From Acidobacteriota bacterium (GTDB lineage Bacteria; Acidobacteriota; HRBIN11), in the NCBI GenBank assembly GCA_025061865.1, contig JANXAA010000130.1, positions 1-6,400 on the forward strand: DNA of 6,400 nucleotides, written 5' to 3'. Position numbers and translations under genes: made by a program. Of the stretch, positions 5,219 through 6,400 are shown one piece after another. The notes below the pieces were generated by a model. That model searched no databases, was not told where the DNA came from, and saw only the letters and a list, made by a program, of their open reading frames with translations. The number at the start of each line of letters is the position of its first letter. Position 1 is the stretch's first letter.

Positions 5219-6400
5219 ATGGCTGTCCCCTGGGAAGTCTGGAACCGAATCGGACGGCAGTGGCGGGACTATCGACTTCGGCGTCAGTGGGTCGATGCCG
5301 TCGCCCGGGTCGCCATCCGGACCGGCGGCCTGCTGGTCATCGTAGCGATTCTTGGCGTGGCCCTCGTCCTACTGGCCGAGAGTTGGCCCCTGTTTCGGTC
5401 ACCGACCCTTCGGCCCGTCTCAAGGGGAGCCTCCCCAGAACCAACGGCCCCATTCGCCTTGGCGACGACGCTTTTAATGGATGACTACGGGGAGACCCTA
5501 GTAGGTGTCGCCCTGGACGGTCAGTGGCATCTCCTGGCGTGGCCGTCCTTGAGGCGCCTCCAGACGGGGAACCTCATGCCGCCGATGGGGCAGGTCGGTT
5601 CCGCTCCGTCGACCCCGCCCGTCACGGCCGGCTGGTCTGATCCCTGGGGTCGACGGGGTGCCGTCGCTACGGCGTCCGGCCAGATATGGCTATGGGAGCC
5701 GACTTGGAATTGGCAATATGTGGGCGACCGTCGGACCCTGACGGGTCTTTCTGTGCAGGCTTTGCCTTGGGCCCACGTTCCCCTAGTTTCGGGTGAAGCC
5801 GTGACTCATCTAACGGTTTTGACCGGCGAGCGGCTCGAGCAGACTCAGGTCGCCGCCCTCACGAGTCGGGGACGGCTGTTTCTGGTCGCCAGTCAGCGGT
5901 CGGGCGGCTTGTTGGAGGAGCGATGGGTCCCGATGGTCTGGGAGGTTCAGCCCCGTCCGTCGCAGACGACGGCCTTGGCCCTGGCGCAGGGGTATCTCTA
6001 CGTGGGGACGCCCGAGGGAGACGTTTGGGTCTATGAACTGCCGGAAGCCGCTCCACCCGTCCGGCGAGAGGCTGTTTACTTGTATCCGCAAGACCCGGCC
6101 CCGATCACGGCGATGGCGCCGCTCCTGGGCCGCTTTGCCCTGGCGGTCGGCGACGCCCGAGGACGCATTGGCGTGGCCTTCCCGGTTCGACGCGGCGAAG
6201 GATGGCATCTGACCCGGGTTCGAGACTTTCGGCCCCAGGACGGGGCGATTCGATCGATCGTACCGGCCCATTTGACGCGGGGCTTTTTGACCCTGACCGA
6301 CCGGGGCGCGGTCGCCTGGCATCACAGCACAGCTGGGACGACCCGTCTTGAGGCCCGCCTGGTACCCACGGCGTGGTCTCACGCCGTCCTGGCTCGGGAC
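5219..6400 (+). CDS. pstC: phosphate ABC transporter permease PstC, long form (5' part)
   Basis: The frame is open from ATG 5219 to the window edge, giving 394 residues with no stop; the gene continues to the right. A basic cytoplasmic N-terminus (about 1-34) with many Arg residues is followed by one clear membrane segment at about 35-55, ending in AESWPLF. A large extracytoplasmic domain follows. It shows repeated short beta-rich units that each end in a Gly turn plus aromatic strand: GQIWLWEP at 154-161, GRLFLVAS at 218-225, GDVWVYEL at 267-274, GRIGVAFP at 315-322 and GAVAWHH at 363-369. This suggests a beta-propeller-like fold. By family knowledge, long PstC proteins of Pseudomonas and relatives carry such a domain before the channel-forming segments, which would lie beyond the window. 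The position directly after pstS supports the call. An in-frame stop at 5198 rules out a much earlier start. GAAGG at 5212-5216 is only two bases from the ATG, so initiation may be weak or coupled. Another membrane-anchored propeller protein remains possible. Confidence 0.78.
   Translation, partial: MAVPWEVWNRIGRQWRDYRLRRQWVDAVARVAIRTGGLLVIVAILGVALVLLAESWPLFRSPTLRPVSRGASPEPTAPFALATTLLMDDYGETLVGVALDGQWHLLAWPSLRRLQTGNLMPPMGQVGSAPSTPPVTAGWSDPWGRRGAVATASGQIWLWEPTWNWQYVGDRRTLTGLSVQALPWAHVPLVSGEAVTHLTVLTGERLEQTQVAALTSRGRLFLVASQRSGGLLEERWVPMVWEVQPRPSQTTALALAQGYLYVGTPEGDVWVYELPEAAPPVRREAVYLYPQDPAPITAMAPLLGRFALAVGDARGRIGVAFPVRRGEGWHLTRVRDFRPQDGAIRSIVPAHLTRGFLTLTDRGAVAWHHSTAGTTRLEARLVPTAWSHAVLARD

Noticed and set aside
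4913..5219. Small open frames in the pstS-pstC gap on both strands
   Set aside because: Products are Gly/Arg/Pro/Ser-rich, starts overlap pstS or lack ribosome binding sites, and nothing resembles a known small protein.
5810..6382. Minus-strand open frame of 190 codons opposite pstC
   Set aside because: The plus-strand frame is open from 5219 to the edge, follows pstS and has a membrane helix and repeated strands. The antisense product is low-complexity.

Overview
The window comes from a GC-rich bacterium (judged by eye, well above half G+C). Two observations suggest a diderm with a periplasm, though neither is conclusive. The phosphate-binding protein has a cleavable signal peptide without a lipobox cysteine, and the permease gene that follows is the long form with a large domain after its first membrane segment, a form known mainly from Proteobacteria and other Gram-negative bacteria. 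No ribosomal RNA or other phylogenetic marker is present, so I do not name a phylum. The IleRS is a standard bacterial type-1 enzyme.

The left half (24-3464) is a leftward-transcribed housekeeping unit, ileS followed by lspA. ileS has a plausible sigma70-type promoter (3436-3464) and a short hairpin in its leader (3399-3420). lspA follows after 59 bases, which also hold a hairpin without a U-tract, so the two genes are most likely co-transcribed. The ileS-lspA pairing is common in bacteria.

The centre (3383-3945) is a divergent intergenic region of about 560 bases with no convincing gene. Its rightward half holds an AT-rich island with two 7-base direct repeats at an 11-base period, framed by a perfect 8-base inverted repeat (3756-3797). 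This is a candidate Pho-type operator for the genes to the right. Two REP-like C/T-G/A palindromes (3855-3924) lie between that element and the pstS start.

The right half (3946-6400) is the beginning of a rightward phosphate-uptake (pst) operon. It has a complete pstS for the periplasmic phosphate-binding protein, a 280-base intercistronic region, and then the first 394 codons of a long-form pstC that runs off the window. The intercistronic region is unusually structured: a G-quadruplex motif directly at the pstS stop, a long imperfect inverted repeat, a pyrimidine-rich tract, and three tandem heptamers abutting the pstC start. PstS would capture phosphate and deliver it to a PstC/PstA channel driven by PstB; pstA, pstB and phoU would be expected downstream.

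I see no mobile element, CRISPR array, tRNA or rRNA, and no wholly new gene system. The most interesting material is the non-coding DNA around pstS and the propeller-like domain of PstC.
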